A DNA stretch of 64,000 nucleotides from Mycobacterium sp. DL99 (GCF_004762045.1 NZ_SJOM01000007.1:4031451-4095450), one strand, 5' to 3'. Positions 1 through 8,847 are shown, counted from the stretch's first letter. The notes: generated by a model not told the origin, from the sequence alone. Numbers and translations: made by a program.

Positions 1-107
1 TGGAGAAGTTCGTCTCCGAGCGCATCGAGCTGGACGCGATCGAGGACGCGTTCCACAAGATGCACGCCGGCGAGGTCCTGCGCTCTGTCGTGGTGTTGAA
101 GAAATGA
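1..107 (+). CDS. mscR: S-(hydroxymethyl)mycothiol dehydrogenase, C-terminal end (partial)
   Basis: Only the last 34 codons lie in the window, reading in frame from base 3 (EKFVSERIELDAIEDAFHKM, then HAGEVLRSVVVLKK). This matches the C-terminus of class III zinc alcohol dehydrogenases. In actinobacteria the version next to an MBL hydrolase is the mycothiol-dependent formaldehyde dehydrogenase / S-nitrosomycothiol reductase. The stop overlaps the next start (ATGA at 104-107), so the two genes are probably translationally coupled. The assignment rests on a short tail plus the neighbour, so another zinc-ADH is possible. Confidence 0.6.
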   Translation, partial: EKFVSERIELDAIEDAFHKMHAGEVLRSVVVLKK

Positions 108-736
108 GCGGCCCCGCCCAGATCCAGCGCGTGGTCACCAGCGGCACCTTCGAGCTCGACGGCGGCAGCTGGGACGTCGACAACAACATCTGGATCGTCG
201 GCGACGACTCCAATGTCGTCGTCTTCGACGCCGCCCACACCGCGGACCCGATCATCGAGGCCGTCGGCGGACGCAACGTCGTCGCGGTGGTCTGCACCCA
301 CGGCCACAACGACCACATCACCGTCGCCCCCGAACTGGGCAAGGCACTCGACGCGCCGGTGCTGCTGCACCCCGCCGACGAGATGCTGTGGCGAGTCGTC
401 CACCCCGACAGTGACTTCCGAACCGTCGAGGACAGTCAGGTATTGCGCGCCGGCGGCATCGAGTTGCACGCTCTACACACCCCCGGGCACTCGCCGGGAT
501 CGGTCTGCTGGTCGATCCCGGAACTGAACGCGGTGGTCTCCGGCGACACCCTATTTGCGGGTGGTCCCGGTGCCACCGGACGGTCCTACTCCGACTTCCC
601 GACCATCCTGGAATCGATCTCCAAGCGGCTGGGCCTGCTGCCCGGTGAGACGGTGGTCTACACCGGCCACGGTGACACCACCACCATCGGCGACGAGATC
701 GTGCACTACGACGACTGGGTGGCCCGCGGGCACTGA
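104..736 (+). CDS. MBL-fold metallo-hydrolase (glyoxalase II-like)
   Basis: A 210-residue metallo-beta-lactamase fold protein. The metal-binding motif HGHNDH is at residues 66-71, followed by TPGHSPGS, SGDTLFAGG and a final YTGHGDTT, which together give a complete glyoxalase II-type dinuclear site. It is likely a cytosolic thioester or S-formyl-mycothiol hydrolase, because it is coupled by an ATGA overlap to the mycothiol-dependent formaldehyde dehydrogenase. That pairing is known in mycobacteria; the exact substrate is inferred. Its last codons (Gly-His-stop) form the beginning of the 60-bp tandem repeat that follows. Confidence 0.85.
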   Translation: MSGPAQIQRVVTSGTFELDGGSWDVDNNIWIVGDDSNVVVFDAAHTADPIIEAVGGRNVVAVVCTHGHNDHITVAPELGKALDAPVLLHPADEMLWRVVHPDSDFRTVEDSQVLRAGGIELHALHTPGHSPGSVCWSIPELNAVVSGDTLFAGGPGATGRSYSDFPTILESISKRLGLLPGETVVYTGHGDTTTIGDEIVHYDDWVARGH

Positions 737-890
737 CGACGAGCCGCGAGGAACGAGCGGCGAGAAGGAAGAGCCCCAAACCAACACGGGCACTGACGAT
801 GCGCCGCGAGGAACGAGCGGCGAGAAGGAAGAGCCCCAAACCAACACGGGCACTGACGATGCGCCGCGAGGGACGAGCGGCGAGGAGGAA
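728..890. repeat. 60-bp tandem repeat, about 2.7 copies
   Basis: Units start at 728, 788 and 848 (the last partial), each beginning GGGCACTGACGA. Units 1 and 2 differ at only two positions; unit 3 diverges after about 40 bases. The first unit contains the last two codons and the stop of the MBL gene, so each unit repeats GGG CAC TGA. The rest is purine-rich (CGAGCGGCGAG, AGGAAGAGCCCC). This looks like a tandem duplication of a 3' gene end with its trailer. Confidence 0.9.
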
Positions 891-950
891 GTGGCCACGC
901 ACGTCCGGCATTACCGCTTGAGGCCGCAGCTGACTGGCTAACCTGGGTCA

Positions 951-2093
951 ATGGTCGACAGGCCATCTCGCACCGTGGTGTTGCTTTTCGTGGCACTACT
1001 GGTCGCGACGGCCTGCTCACCGTCGGCGCCCGAGCCGATGCCGCCGCTCACCACTGCGGCTACCGCACCCACCGTCGGTCAAGTAGCGATGCCCAGGTTC
1101 GGCGTCTCGGGCACTTCGTTGACCTTGGATGGCAATCCGTGGTGGCCGATCGGTATCAACGCCTACCAACTGGCCACCAACTGGTCCGTGAACGCGGGGT
1201 GCGGCGCCCAGGTCGATCTCGACTCGTACTTCAGCAGCCCGCCGCCGCACTCGCTGACCCGTTTCAACGCCTACTCCAGTTTCGCGGTGAACAAGTACAC
1301 CGGGCAGCTCGATTTCACCTCGCTCGATGCGGTGTTCCGGGCCGCCGAACGATATGGGCAGCTACTGATCGCGGTGCTCACCAGTGACGACGGCGGTTGC
1401 GAGAACGGCTATTTCAAAGATTACGACTGGTACGCGGGCGGCTGGCGCACCGACATCTCACACGGTTTGCCGATGACGTCCGCCGCGTGGGTGGACACCG
1501 CAGTCAAGCGCTGGGGCGGCTCCCCATCACTTGCCGGCTGGACCGCGGTGGGCGAACCCGAGCCGTCCTACTGCCTGGACCACACCTGCCACTGGACCAA
1601 GCGCAGTTGTCACGCCACCGCGCCGGAGACACTGCGGGCGTTCCTGGATGTCGCTGGAGCCCGGATCCGCGAATTGGACCCTGGCACCGTCATCTTCAGC
1701 GGTCACGCAGGCGGTGGGCAGTGCGGGTCAGCGGGACACGAGTTCGAGATGGTGGCCGCGTCCCCCGGCGTGGATGTGCTCGAGTACCACTTCTACGAGG
1801 AGACCGACTATCTGCCCGGAGACGTGTACGACGGCCTACAGCGCCGCGTCGCGCAGACACATGCGGTAGGCAAGCCGTTGGTCGTCGCAGAGATCGGCAT
1901 GGAGGCCGGTTTCTGCGATTCGCTGGATGAGCGGAGGAAATTCCTCGGTGATGCCATCGCCCAGATGCGCACGATGGGCGCCGCGGGCGCGATGTTCTGG
2001 GCCTTCGTGCCGGATCCTCGGACCCACGAATGCACCCTCGACATCGGTCCCACCGACCCGTTGTTCTCGACGATCGGGTCTGCGCGGCCCTAG
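951..2093 (+). CDS. Secreted lipoprotein, glycoside hydrolase family 5-like
   Basis: A 380-residue exported protein. The hydrophobic N-terminus ends VATAC, a plausible though weak lipobox at Cys22. The mature part has the look of a (beta/alpha)8 GH5/mannanase-like enzyme: a substrate-binding start (WWPIGINAYQL), GEPEPS, where the Glu is a candidate acid/base, and VVAEIG, where the Glu is a candidate nucleophile, then MFWAFVPD near the end. Several Cys residues probably form disulfides. A surface glycan is a reasonable substrate class but nothing fixes it. It follows the repeat and has no obvious operon partner. Confidence 0.65.
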   Translation: MVDRPSRTVVLLFVALLVATACSPSAPEPMPPLTTAATAPTVGQVAMPRFGVSGTSLTLDGNPWWPIGINAYQLATNWSVNAGCGAQVDLDSYFSSPPPHSLTRFNAYSSFAVNKYTGQLDFTSLDAVFRAAERYGQLLIAVLTSDDGGCENGYFKDYDWYAGGWRTDISHGLPMTSAAWVDTAVKRWGGSPSLAGWTAVGEPEPSYCLDHTCHWTKRSCHATAPETLRAFLDVAGARIRELDPGTVIFSGHAGGGQCGSAGHEFEMVAASPGVDVLEYHFYEETDYLPGDVYDGLQRRVAQTHAVGKPLVVAEIGMEAGFCDSLDERRKFLGDAIAQMRTMGAAGAMFWAFVPDPRTHECTLDIGPTDPLFSTIGSARP

Positions 2094-2159
2094 GGGCCAT
2101 TGCGATCACGCTGAGCCAGTTCCTTAACGCGGCACCGTGGTGCGCCCATAGTGGCAGCC

Positions 2160-3533
2160 ATGACGAGTTCGGATGGGCGTACCGCAGCAGTGATCGGCGC
2201 CGGGCAGACCGGAGTGACGGCCGCGCTCGGGCTGTTGGACAACGGGTTTGACGTCACTCTCTACAGCGACCGGGACCAGCGCAGTCTGCGCGACGATGTT
2301 CCGGCCACCGGCACCGCCCTGATCTTCGGAGAGGCGCAGCGGGCCGAGGAGTCCCTTGGGCTCAGCACCTATCTGGCCAGCTCCCCGACCTCGACCGGAC
2401 AGAGCGTGCGGGTACTCGACGGCTCCGGTCCGGACCGCGCCGAGGCGATCGCGTTCGACGCCGACTTCGACGGGTTCGTCGGGGTTGCGGTGGACACCCG
2501 CCTCAAGGCCGACGACCGGCTGACGTTGTTCCGGCAGCGAGGTGGGCGGTTCGTGGTCGAGGCGGTCGACCCGGCGCGACTGGATGCCATCGCCGCCGGT
2601 GCCGATCTGACGCTGGTGGCCACCGGCCGCGGCGGCTTGTCGTCCCTCTTTCCGGTCGACGCCGAGCGCTCCGCCTACGACAGCCCCCAGCGCAGCCTGC
2701 TGACCGTGACTCTGACCGGATTACCTTACGGTCCAGACGTTTTCGCCCATCGTGGCGGTGCGGGTGGGCGCCACAACGCCTTCACCGTGGTCACCGATCA
2801 GGGCGAATCGTGGCTGGGCGGATATCTGCACAAGGATGCCGGACCGACGTGGACATTTCTGGGCTGGGCCCGGCCGGGCAGTGACTGGGAACGCCGCTTC
2901 GCCGGTGCCCACAGCGCGCAGTCCGCACTCGACATCGTGACCGCGCTGCACCGCGACTACATCGACTGGGACCTGCCGGAGGTGAGCGCGTTAAGGATTC
3001 TCGAGGACGATCCGCACTCGTGGTTGAAAGGCGCCGTCACCCAGGTGGTTCGGTCGGGTGTGGGCCGCACCGCGAGCGGTCATCCGGTGGCCGCCCTGGG
3101 CGATACCGCGGTGTCCTTCGACCCGATCGCCGGCCAGGGCGCCCAGGGTGGGCTGGTCCACGCCGCCACCCTGGTCCGCCGGGCTGCCGCACATGAGGGC
3201 CGGTTCGACGAGGCCTGGCTGCGCGGCACATTCGAGGACTTCTATGCCCACCGGGCACGGTCCGCGCAGTTGGTCACCCGGTTGTTCCTGTCCGATCCGG
3301 AGCTGGCCGAGTACGGCAACCTGTTCTTCGCGGCGGCGCAGGGCAGCCCCCGATTCGCCTCGAAACTGTTTGGCCTGCTCGATGATCCACGGCCGGTCGA
3401 ATCACTCACCTCGGTGGCCGCCGCCAAACAGCTGATCAGCGAATTCGCCGGTGAACCCGCCGACGCGCTCTTGGAGCGATTCGTGCCGGCCGGATCCTTC
3501 CGGCGGTCCGGCTGGGCAACGCAGGCGGCCTAG
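2160..3533 (+). CDS. FAD-dependent monooxygenase, styrene monooxygenase StyA-like
   Basis: A flavoprotein of about 457 residues. The N-terminal Rossmann motif is VIGAGQTG followed by an acidic end of strand 2 (DVTLYSDR), and a second FAD motif is seen in VAALGDTAVSFDPIAGQGAQGG. The Gln in GAGQTG and the overall length match the StyA/indole monooxygenase group, which takes reduced FAD from a separate reductase. No StyB-like reductase gene is adjacent. A GTG at 2151 would add three residues; I chose the ATG at 2160. The substrate is unknown. Confidence 0.7.
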   Translation: MTSSDGRTAAVIGAGQTGVTAALGLLDNGFDVTLYSDRDQRSLRDDVPATGTALIFGEAQRAEESLGLSTYLASSPTSTGQSVRVLDGSGPDRAEAIAFDADFDGFVGVAVDTRLKADDRLTLFRQRGGRFVVEAVDPARLDAIAAGADLTLVATGRGGLSSLFPVDAERSAYDSPQRSLLTVTLTGLPYGPDVFAHRGGAGGRHNAFTVVTDQGESWLGGYLHKDAGPTWTFLGWARPGSDWERRFAGAHSAQSALDIVTALHRDYIDWDLPEVSALRILEDDPHSWLKGAVTQVVRSGVGRTASGHPVAALGDTAVSFDPIAGQGAQGGLVHAATLVRRAAAHEGRFDEAWLRGTFEDFYAHRARSAQLVTRLFLSDPELAEYGNLFFAAAQGSPRFASKLFGLLDDPRPVESLTSVAAAKQLISEFAGEPADALLERFVPAGSFRRSGWATQAA

Positions 3534-3564
3534 CCATCCCGATCCAGGCGGGACATCTTTTCGC

Positions 3565-4479
3565 TCAGTCGATCCCGGCCAGCGCCCGTTGCGGGTTGGT
3601 GGTGAGCATAGCCGTCACCACGTCGTCGCCCACGCCCCGCGCCTTGAGCACCCGCGGTACCTGGTCCAGCAGGTAGGTGAATCCCACTCCTCCGTAGGCG
3701 TGAAAGTGACTGAGCCGGAACAGGTCGTGGGACAGCAGCACCCGGCTCCCATGGCCTTCGTCCACCATCCGCGCCACGAAACCGGCGATCCGCTCGGTGT
3801 CGTAGGCGACCGCCGTGGTGAAGCCGTCGAACTCAACCCAGCAGCCGCGCCGTGCCACCTCGAGGTGGAACTCTGGATCGTTGACCGTATCCAGGTGTCC
3901 GACGATCACGCGGTCCATCGGCACCTCCCCCTCGGCCAGGATGTCCAGAAGATCGCGACCCACCGGCCAGCGAGCCGCATGCAGCGTCACTGTCAAACCG
4001 GTGCGCCGTTGCGCCCACGCCGCGGCCCGCAACGCACGTTCCTCCAATGCCGAGACCCATCGCGCGTCGGCACCCACCTCACCGATGATGCCCGGGCGGA
4101 CACCGTCCACGCCGTGACCGATCTCGCCGGTCAGGCGCTCGCCGATCTGCGCGACCGTCTGCCGATCCAGATCGGTGCCGCCCAGGTAGGGATCGCGGTA
4201 ATACCCGCAGCCCATCACGATGTGCACGCCGCTGGCCTCGGATACCTGTCGCAGCAGGTCCGGACGGCGTCCGATGTTGGGGCAGGTCAGCTCGACCACC
4301 GTGCCACCGCCGGCCGCCTTGAACCGCGAGAGTTCGGCGACAATGAGGCCGACGTCGTCGATCAGGCCATCAGAACGGTACTCGGCCAACGTGTTACAGA
4401 ACAGATGTTCGTGCGGGAGAACCACACCGAGTCGGTCGGCCGGAACCGGACCCAGCACAGTCATGACATCGGTCGTCAC
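3565..4479 (-). CDS. Phosphotriesterase-family amidohydrolase / lactonase
   Basis: A 304-residue member of the PTE family (binuclear amidohydrolase barrel). It opens with the diagnostic LPHEHLF (first two metal His), and has a GEVGAD segment, HAARWPVG, IVGHLDT (further His ligands) and LLSHDLF (final Asp). Family members hydrolyse lactones, lactams or esters. The start GTG overlaps the stop of the ABC ATPase gene (GTGA, 4476-4479), so it is the last gene of the importer operon. It probably acts on the imported compound. An ATG at 4464 is an alternative start. Confidence 0.8.
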   Translation of the reverse strand: MTTDVMTVLGPVPADRLGVVLPHEHLFCNTLAEYRSDGLIDDVGLIVAELSRFKAAGGGTVVELTCPNIGRRPDLLRQVSEASGVHIVMGCGYYRDPYLGGTDLDRQTVAQIGERLTGEIGHGVDGVRPGIIGEVGADARWVSALEERALRAAAWAQRRTGLTVTLHAARWPVGRDLLDILAEGEVPMDRVIVGHLDTVNDPEFHLEVARRGCWVEFDGFTTAVAYDTERIAGFVARMVDEGHGSRVLLSHDLFRLSHFHAYGGVGFTYLLDQVPRVLKARGVGDDVVTAMLTTNPQRALAGID

Positions 4480-5240
4480 CGCACTCGGGCCAGGAATTGG
4501 CGGGTGCGCTCCGACGACGGCCCTGCGAAGAACTCGTCCGGTGGCCCTGATTCCACGATGCGGCCCTGGTCCATCATGATGACCCGGTCAGCCACGTCTC
4601 GCGCGAAACCCATTTCATGCGTGGCCATCACCATGGTCATACCCGACGTGGCCAACTTCTTCATGACATCGAGTACGTCGCCGACGGTCTCGGGATCGAG
4701 GGCACTGGTCGGCTCGTCGAACAGGATTGCTTTGGGCTTCATGCCGAGCGCCCGGGCAATCGCGATCCGCTGCTGCTGGCCGCCTGAGAGCTGGCGTGGA
4801 TAGGAATCCGCCTTGTCCGGCAGGCCCACCTGGTCCAGCAGTTCGCGCGCAGTCTTTTCGGCATCGGCTTTGGGCACACCGGCGACATGGACCATGCCCT
4901 CGGTGATGTTCTGCAGCGCGGTGCGGTGGCTGAACAGGTTGAAGCGCTGGAACACCATGCCGACCTGGGCACGCTGCCGGGCCAGTTCCACATTGCCCAG
5001 CGGTTTGGCCGTCTTCCCCACCAACCTGGTGCCAATCCGTACCCCGTCCATGAGCACCTGTCCGCTCTCGGGTTCTTCGAGATGGTTGATACAGCGCAAC
5101 AGCGTGGTCTTGCCCGATCCGGACGGGCCGATGATGACCACGACCTCACCGCGCTTCACCGAGAGGTCCACATCGTGCAGGATCTGACGGTCACCGAACC
5201 ACTTGCTGACTCCGCATACCTCGATGAGGTGATCGCTCAT
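4476..5240 (-). CDS. Polar amino-acid ABC transporter, ATP-binding subunit
   Basis: A 254-residue ABC ATPase of the GlnQ/HisP type. Walker A GPSGSGKTT is near residues 39-47, the signature is LSGGQQQRIAIARAL, Walker B is AILFDEPTSALD, and the switch His is in MATHEMGFA. The start at 5240 is preferred to an upstream codon because it overlaps the permease stop (ATGA at 5237-5240). It energises the permease and binding protein encoded just upstream. Substrate specificity is set by the binding protein, not by this subunit. Confidence 0.92.
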   Translation of the reverse strand: MSDHLIEVCGVSKWFGDRQILHDVDLSVKRGEVVVIIGPSGSGKTTLLRCINHLEEPESGQVLMDGVRIGTRLVGKTAKPLGNVELARQRAQVGMVFQRFNLFSHRTALQNITEGMVHVAGVPKADAEKTARELLDQVGLPDKADSYPRQLSGGQQQRIAIARALGMKPKAILFDEPTSALDPETVGDVLDVMKKLATSGMTMVMATHEMGFARDVADRVIMMDQGRIVESGPPDEFFAGPSSERTRQFLARVR

Positions 5241-6052
5241 GCGACGCTCCCGGCGGGTTGACGGGCCCACGCGGACCCACGTTTGGACTTCGCTTGCACA
5301 TTGGGGTGGTTCATCCTGCGCTCGATCTGGCCCTGGATGACGGTCCAGATCGCAGTGAGTGCAAGGTAATAGATGGCAACAGCGCCGAACACCTCGAACG
5401 GCTGGAAGGTCTGCCCCTGGATGATGGCGGCGGCCGTGTAGAGCTCGGTCACGCTGATGACCGACAACAGCGACGTGCTCTTGAGCATCAGATTGAACTG
5501 ATTGCCCAATGGCGGGACAATCGTCCGGGCCGCCTGGGGAAGCACGATGCGCCGCATGGTCTGCCGATGGGTCATCCCGATTGCATGGGCTGCTTCCACC
5601 TGTCCCGTCTCCACTGAACTGATCCCGGCCCGGATGATCTCGGCCATGTAGGCACCCTCGTTCAGAGACAGTGCGAAGATGCCGGCCAGAATCCGCCCGA
5701 AGATCACGAAGCCCAGTATTCGCAGGTCATCCCAGCGGTAGCCGCCGAAGATGGACAGCCCGAAGAAGGGGAAGCCGGCGAAGAAGATGATCGAAACCTG
5801 TACCAGGAACGGGGTGCCGCGAAACAGCCCGATGTAGCCCGCTGCGAACCAGCGGACCGCACGGAATCTGCTTCCCCGGGCCAGCGCGGCAGCCAGCCCG
5901 ATCAAGACACCGAGCGCCTGCGAGATGATCGCGATGATCACCGTCAGCACCAGGCCCTTGACGATCATGCTGCTGGGGTTCGTCAGGTAATCCCAGAACG
6001 CGGGCCAGTCGAACGGATAGCTGTTGGCTGCTGCCACAAGCTTGATGTCCAT
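5237..6052 (-). CDS. Polar amino-acid ABC transporter, permease subunit
   Basis: A 271-residue inner-membrane protein with several hydrophobic helices. It carries the His/Glu/Gln/Arg permease coupling loop (residues around SVETGQVEAAHAIGMTHRQT, then PQAARTIVPPLGNQF). A single permease gene suggests a homodimer. It lies between the binding protein (54-bp gap upstream) and the ATPase gene (4-base overlap). Confidence 0.9.
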   Translation of the reverse strand: MDIKLVAAANSYPFDWPAFWDYLTNPSSMIVKGLVLTVIIAIISQALGVLIGLAAALARGSRFRAVRWFAAGYIGLFRGTPFLVQVSIIFFAGFPFFGLSIFGGYRWDDLRILGFVIFGRILAGIFALSLNEGAYMAEIIRAGISSVETGQVEAAHAIGMTHRQTMRRIVLPQAARTIVPPLGNQFNLMLKSTSLLSVISVTELYTAAAIIQGQTFQPFEVFGAVAIYYLALTAIWTVIQGQIERRMNHPNVQAKSKRGSAWARQPAGSVA

Positions 6053-6106
6053 GAAATCCTTTCCACGGCAGGGTGGCCCGTTGCCACCCTGCCCTGCCGG
6101 GGTGTG

Positions 6107-6985
6107 TCAGACGGATTTCGGGCCTACGGCAATGTCGGCGAGACCCCACTTCTCCCAGATCTTGTGCCAGGTGCCGTCGTCGATCATCGACTGGACGGCT
6201 TTCATCACCGGATCCTTGATCGCCGGATCGTCCGGACGGAACGAGAAGGCGGTGAGACCGGCCAGTGCACCGTCGCCCAGGGCGAAAGTGTCGGTGAACT
6301 CGACTTTGGCCTTCCCCTCCTTCTTCAGGAGCAGGGCGGCAACCTCTTCGGTCATCCAGGCGTCCACCTGTCCAGAGGCCAGCGCCTGGTAAGCGTCTGG
6401 GCTGCGCGGGAATTGGAGGACATTGATCGCCGGCTCACCCTTGCCGGTACAGGCGGCGCTGAGTTTCTCCAGCGCTGCGACGTCGGCGCCGCCCTTCTGG
6501 CCGGCGACCTTGAATCCACAGAGTTGGTCCTTGTTGCCGATGTGCTTGGGATTGCCCTCCGGCACCACAACCACCTCGGCAGCCTTCCAGTAGGCCATCA
6601 TGTCCAGCTGCTGCACCCGCTCGGGTGTGACGTATTGATCGGCCCAGATGAGATCGCACTTACCGCCCTTGACCGCGGCAACGATGGTGTCGAACACCGC
6701 ATTCTGGAAGTTCGGCTTGAGACCCAGCCGGGCGGCGACCTCGGTCATCAGATCAATGTCGACGCCGATCGGTTCGCCCGCCTCGTCGAAGTACTGGAAT
6801 GGCTGGTACGGCATGTCCATGCAGGCGGTGAGATTGCCGCCGCGCACCAGTTTGTCGGGTGCGATCTCGGCGACCCTCTCGACACTCGTGGACGAGTCGG
6901 TGCCGGCCGGTTCTGCGACGCTGCAGGCCGGGACGACGGCAAGCGCACCGACCGCCACTGCGGCCGCCAATATCTTCACTCTCAC
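6107..6985 (-). CDS. Polar amino-acid ABC transporter, substrate-binding lipoprotein
   Basis: A 292-residue family 3 solute-binding protein. The start GTG at 6985 is chosen because an AGGAGA ribosome-binding site lies upstream and it gives a compact signal peptide ending VVPAC (lipobox). The body has the PBPb features: GNLTACMDMPYQPFQYFDEAG, VDIDLMTEVAARLGL, and DLIWADQYVTPER. First gene of a four-gene leftward unit ending in a PTE-like hydrolase, divergent from TetR-kdd-kal-kce. That arrangement suggests the ligand is the compound this pathway degrades, perhaps a diamino acid or a cyclic derivative. Confidence 0.88.
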   Translation of the reverse strand: MRVKILAAAVAVGALAVVPACSVAEPAGTDSSTSVERVAEIAPDKLVRGGNLTACMDMPYQPFQYFDEAGEPIGVDIDLMTEVAARLGLKPNFQNAVFDTIVAAVKGGKCDLIWADQYVTPERVQQLDMMAYWKAAEVVVVPEGNPKHIGNKDQLCGFKVAGQKGGADVAALEKLSAACTGKGEPAINVLQFPRSPDAYQALASGQVDAWMTEEVAALLLKKEGKAKVEFTDTFALGDGALAGLTAFSFRPDDPAIKDPVMKAVQSMIDDGTWHKIWEKWGLADIAVGPKSV

Positions 6986-7013
6986 AGCGGGGTCTCCTGA
7001 TTCACGTCCTGAG

Positions 7014-7028
7014 TCGATCGATCGATCG
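7014..7028. promoter_or_regulatory. GATC-rich self-complementary repeat near the leftward operon start
   Basis: TCGATCGATCGATCG, continuing to GGGCGATC, lies about 30 bp upstream of the binding-protein start codon. It shares the GATCG core with the two GATCGTTCGAT sites nearer the TetR gene. It may be a weaker binding site for the same regulator; this is inference from similarity only. Confidence 0.4.
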
Positions 7029-7126
7029 GGCGATCTGAGAATACTGTCGAACCCATCCGCCAGCAATAGGAATGCCGAATCTCGTCAGAACTCGCGTATC
7101 ACCAGTGTTAACAAGATATTTCGACT

Positions 7127-7137
7127 GATCGTTCGAT
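7127..7137. promoter_or_regulatory. Candidate TetR operator, copy 1
   Basis: GATCGTTCGAT, an almost palindromic 11-mer, occurs here and again 53 bp downstream in the divergent control region. TetR regulators commonly bind short palindromes next to their own gene, and the adjacent gene at 7211 is a TetR. Confidence 0.55.
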
Positions 7138-7179
7138 GATTGACGTATCCCCGAGGCGTAGTTGTATGCTCCTGGACTA

Positions 7180-7190
7180 GATCGTTCGAT
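7180..7190. promoter_or_regulatory. Candidate TetR operator, copy 2
   Basis: Second GATCGTTCGAT, extended to GATCGTTCGATCGA. It ends 20 bp before the TetR start codon, so binding here would block transcription of TetR-kdd-kal-kce. Confidence 0.55.
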
Positions 7191-7210
7191 CGACACTTTG
7201 AGGGGGTGCA

Positions 7211-7816
7211 ATGTCCACCGGCCAATCCGACTCGGCTCGGCAGGAGATCCGTACAGCCGCGCTCGAACTCTTCAGCACCGTGGGCTTCGCCGGCACCGGG
7301 ATCCGGCGGATCGCTGAGGAGGCGGGAGTCTCACTCGCCACGCTGTACCACTACATGAGCACCAAGGAGGATCTGCTCGTCGAGATCCTCACCGAGAACA
7401 TGCTGACCCTGCTGCGTGACGCCGAGATCGCGTTGCAGGGCAAGATCAATCCGGCAGATCGGCTGGCCGCCCTGGTCGCCGTCCACGTCCGCTCCCACGC
7501 CGAACGACGCCTCCAGTGCATCGTCAGCGACACCGAGGTGCGTGCGCTGTCCGGGGCCAACCGCGAGACCATCGTGAAGTACCGCGACGACTATGAGGCC
7601 ATCTGGAACCGAACGATCGACGCGGGCAAGAAGGCCGGGCAGTTCACGGTCAGCGACGTCGATGTTGCGACCAAGTCACTACTGGAGATGTGCACCGGCG
7701 TGGCGCACTGGTACCGCCCTGGGGGCCGGCTCGATCTGGATGCAGTGATCTCGAACTTCGTCGAGCTCAGCCTGAACGCTGTGGCCGCCCGTAAGCCGCG
7801 GAGGAAGAGCTCGTGA
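7211..7816 (+). CDS. TetR/AcrR-family transcriptional regulator
   Basis: A 201-residue regulator. The N-terminal helix-turn-helix spans about residues 10-55 (AALELFSTVGFAGTGIRRIA, then EEAGVSLATLYHYMSTKEDL), with a typical ligand-binding C-terminal half. The start follows a GAGGGGG ribosome-binding site. It overlaps the next gene by GTGA, so it is cotranscribed with kdd-kal-kce. It is the likely local repressor of both divergent units through the GATCGTTCGAT repeats. Confidence 0.9.
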   Translation: MSTGQSDSARQEIRTAALELFSTVGFAGTGIRRIAEEAGVSLATLYHYMSTKEDLLVEILTENMLTLLRDAEIALQGKINPADRLAALVAVHVRSHAERRLQCIVSDTEVRALSGANRETIVKYRDDYEAIWNRTIDAGKKAGQFTVSDVDVATKSLLEMCTGVAHWYRPGGRLDLDAVISNFVELSLNAVAARKPRRKSS

Positions 7817-8847
7817 GTTCGATCGGAACACACCTGGTGATGTCCCCGGCCGGCGCACTGCCGCAGGCAGCCTACCGGCTCTCCACCGCAGAACCGTTGA
7901 CCGGCAGTGACATCGAGATCGAGGTCGGATTTCTCAACCTGGACTCCGCGAGCTATCGCGACCTCGCCGAACACCACGACGGCAACCCTGCGGCCATCCG
8001 CGCCGAGGTGCTCGACATCGTCGCCACCCGCGGCAAGATGTCCAATCCACGCACGGGCTCGGGCGGCATGTTGGTCGGAACGGTCAGCGCAGTCGCGGAC
8101 CCGGCCGAATGCGCTCCGTACCGGCCGGGTGACCGGGTGGCCACCTTGATCTCCCTGACCGCCACTCCCCTTCAGATCCGAGACTCCTTGCAACGCTGGG
8201 ATACCCGGACCGAGGTGGTTCCGCTGGAGGCGCGGGCGGTGGTCCCGGCTCCCCGCATGATCAGCGCTCTGCCCGATGACCTTCCCGAGGAACTCGTGCT
8301 GGCAGTGCTCGACGTGTGCGGCGCGCCCGCCCAGGCCGAGCGGATCCTGTCCCGGAAACTCTTGTCCGGCCGGGCCCAGCGGCTGTTACTGCTCGGCGGC
8401 GGAAAGAGCGCCGTACTCAGCGCCTCGGCAGCACGGCGGCACGGCGTGCAAACGGTGTCCGTCGTACCAGGTGCCGCAGAAGCCGAGCATCTGCGCGAAC
8501 TCGATCTTTTCGATCAGGTGCTCGTGGCCGACGCCACCGACCCCGTGCGGGTGCGGCAGGTGCTCGACGACCACGGCGGACCAGCGGATGTCACGTTCGT
8601 CTGCGTGAATGCGCCGGGCTGTGAGCACGCGGCGATGCTGGCAACCCGGCCCGGCGGCGCCATCCTCTACTTCTCGATGGCCACCAGCTTCCCGGTGGTG
8701 GCGCTGGGTGCCGAAGCGCTGTGTCTGGACTTCGACCTGTACATCGGTTCGGGCTATGTACCCGGACACGCCGAGCTCGCGCTGGACATCGTCCGCTCCG
8801 ACCCACGAGTGCGCGGGTTCTTCGAACAGCTCATGCACGCCCACTGA
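7813..8847 (+). CDS. kdd: L-erythro-3,5-diaminohexanoate dehydrogenase-like protein
   Basis: A 344-residue protein that I recognise as the 3,5-diaminohexanoate dehydrogenase family. Features are a lead-in NRTGSGG-like segment (NPRTGSGGMLVGTV), PGDRVATLISLTATPL, LDVCGAPAQ, and a Rossmann region (LLLLGGGKSAVLSASAARRH). The known enzyme oxidatively deaminates 3,5-diaminohexanoate to 5-amino-3-oxohexanoate with NAD+. Its neighbours are the next two enzymes of the same route, which strongly supports the call. GTG start overlapping the TetR stop. Confidence 0.8.
   Translation: MSSIGTHLVMSPAGALPQAAYRLSTAEPLTGSDIEIEVGFLNLDSASYRDLAEHHDGNPAAIRAEVLDIVATRGKMSNPRTGSGGMLVGTVSAVADPAECAPYRPGDRVATLISLTATPLQIRDSLQRWDTRTEVVPLEARAVVPAPRMISALPDDLPEELVLAVLDVCGAPAQAERILSRKLLSGRAQRLLLLGGGKSAVLSASAARRHGVQTVSVVPGAAEAEHLRELDLFDQVLVADATDPVRVRQVLDDHGGPADVTFVCVNAPGCEHAAMLATRPGGAILYFSMATSFPVVALGAEALCLDFDLYIGSGYVPGHAELALDIVRSDPRVRGFFEQLMHAH

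Noticed and set aside
728..890. CRISPR array
   Set aside because: Units are contiguous 60-bp tandem copies with no unique spacers, and no cas genes are near.
318..911. Minus-strand repetitive ORFs over the 60-bp repeat
   Set aside because: They are created by the tandem repeat and overlap the MBL gene; no start site or domain supports them.
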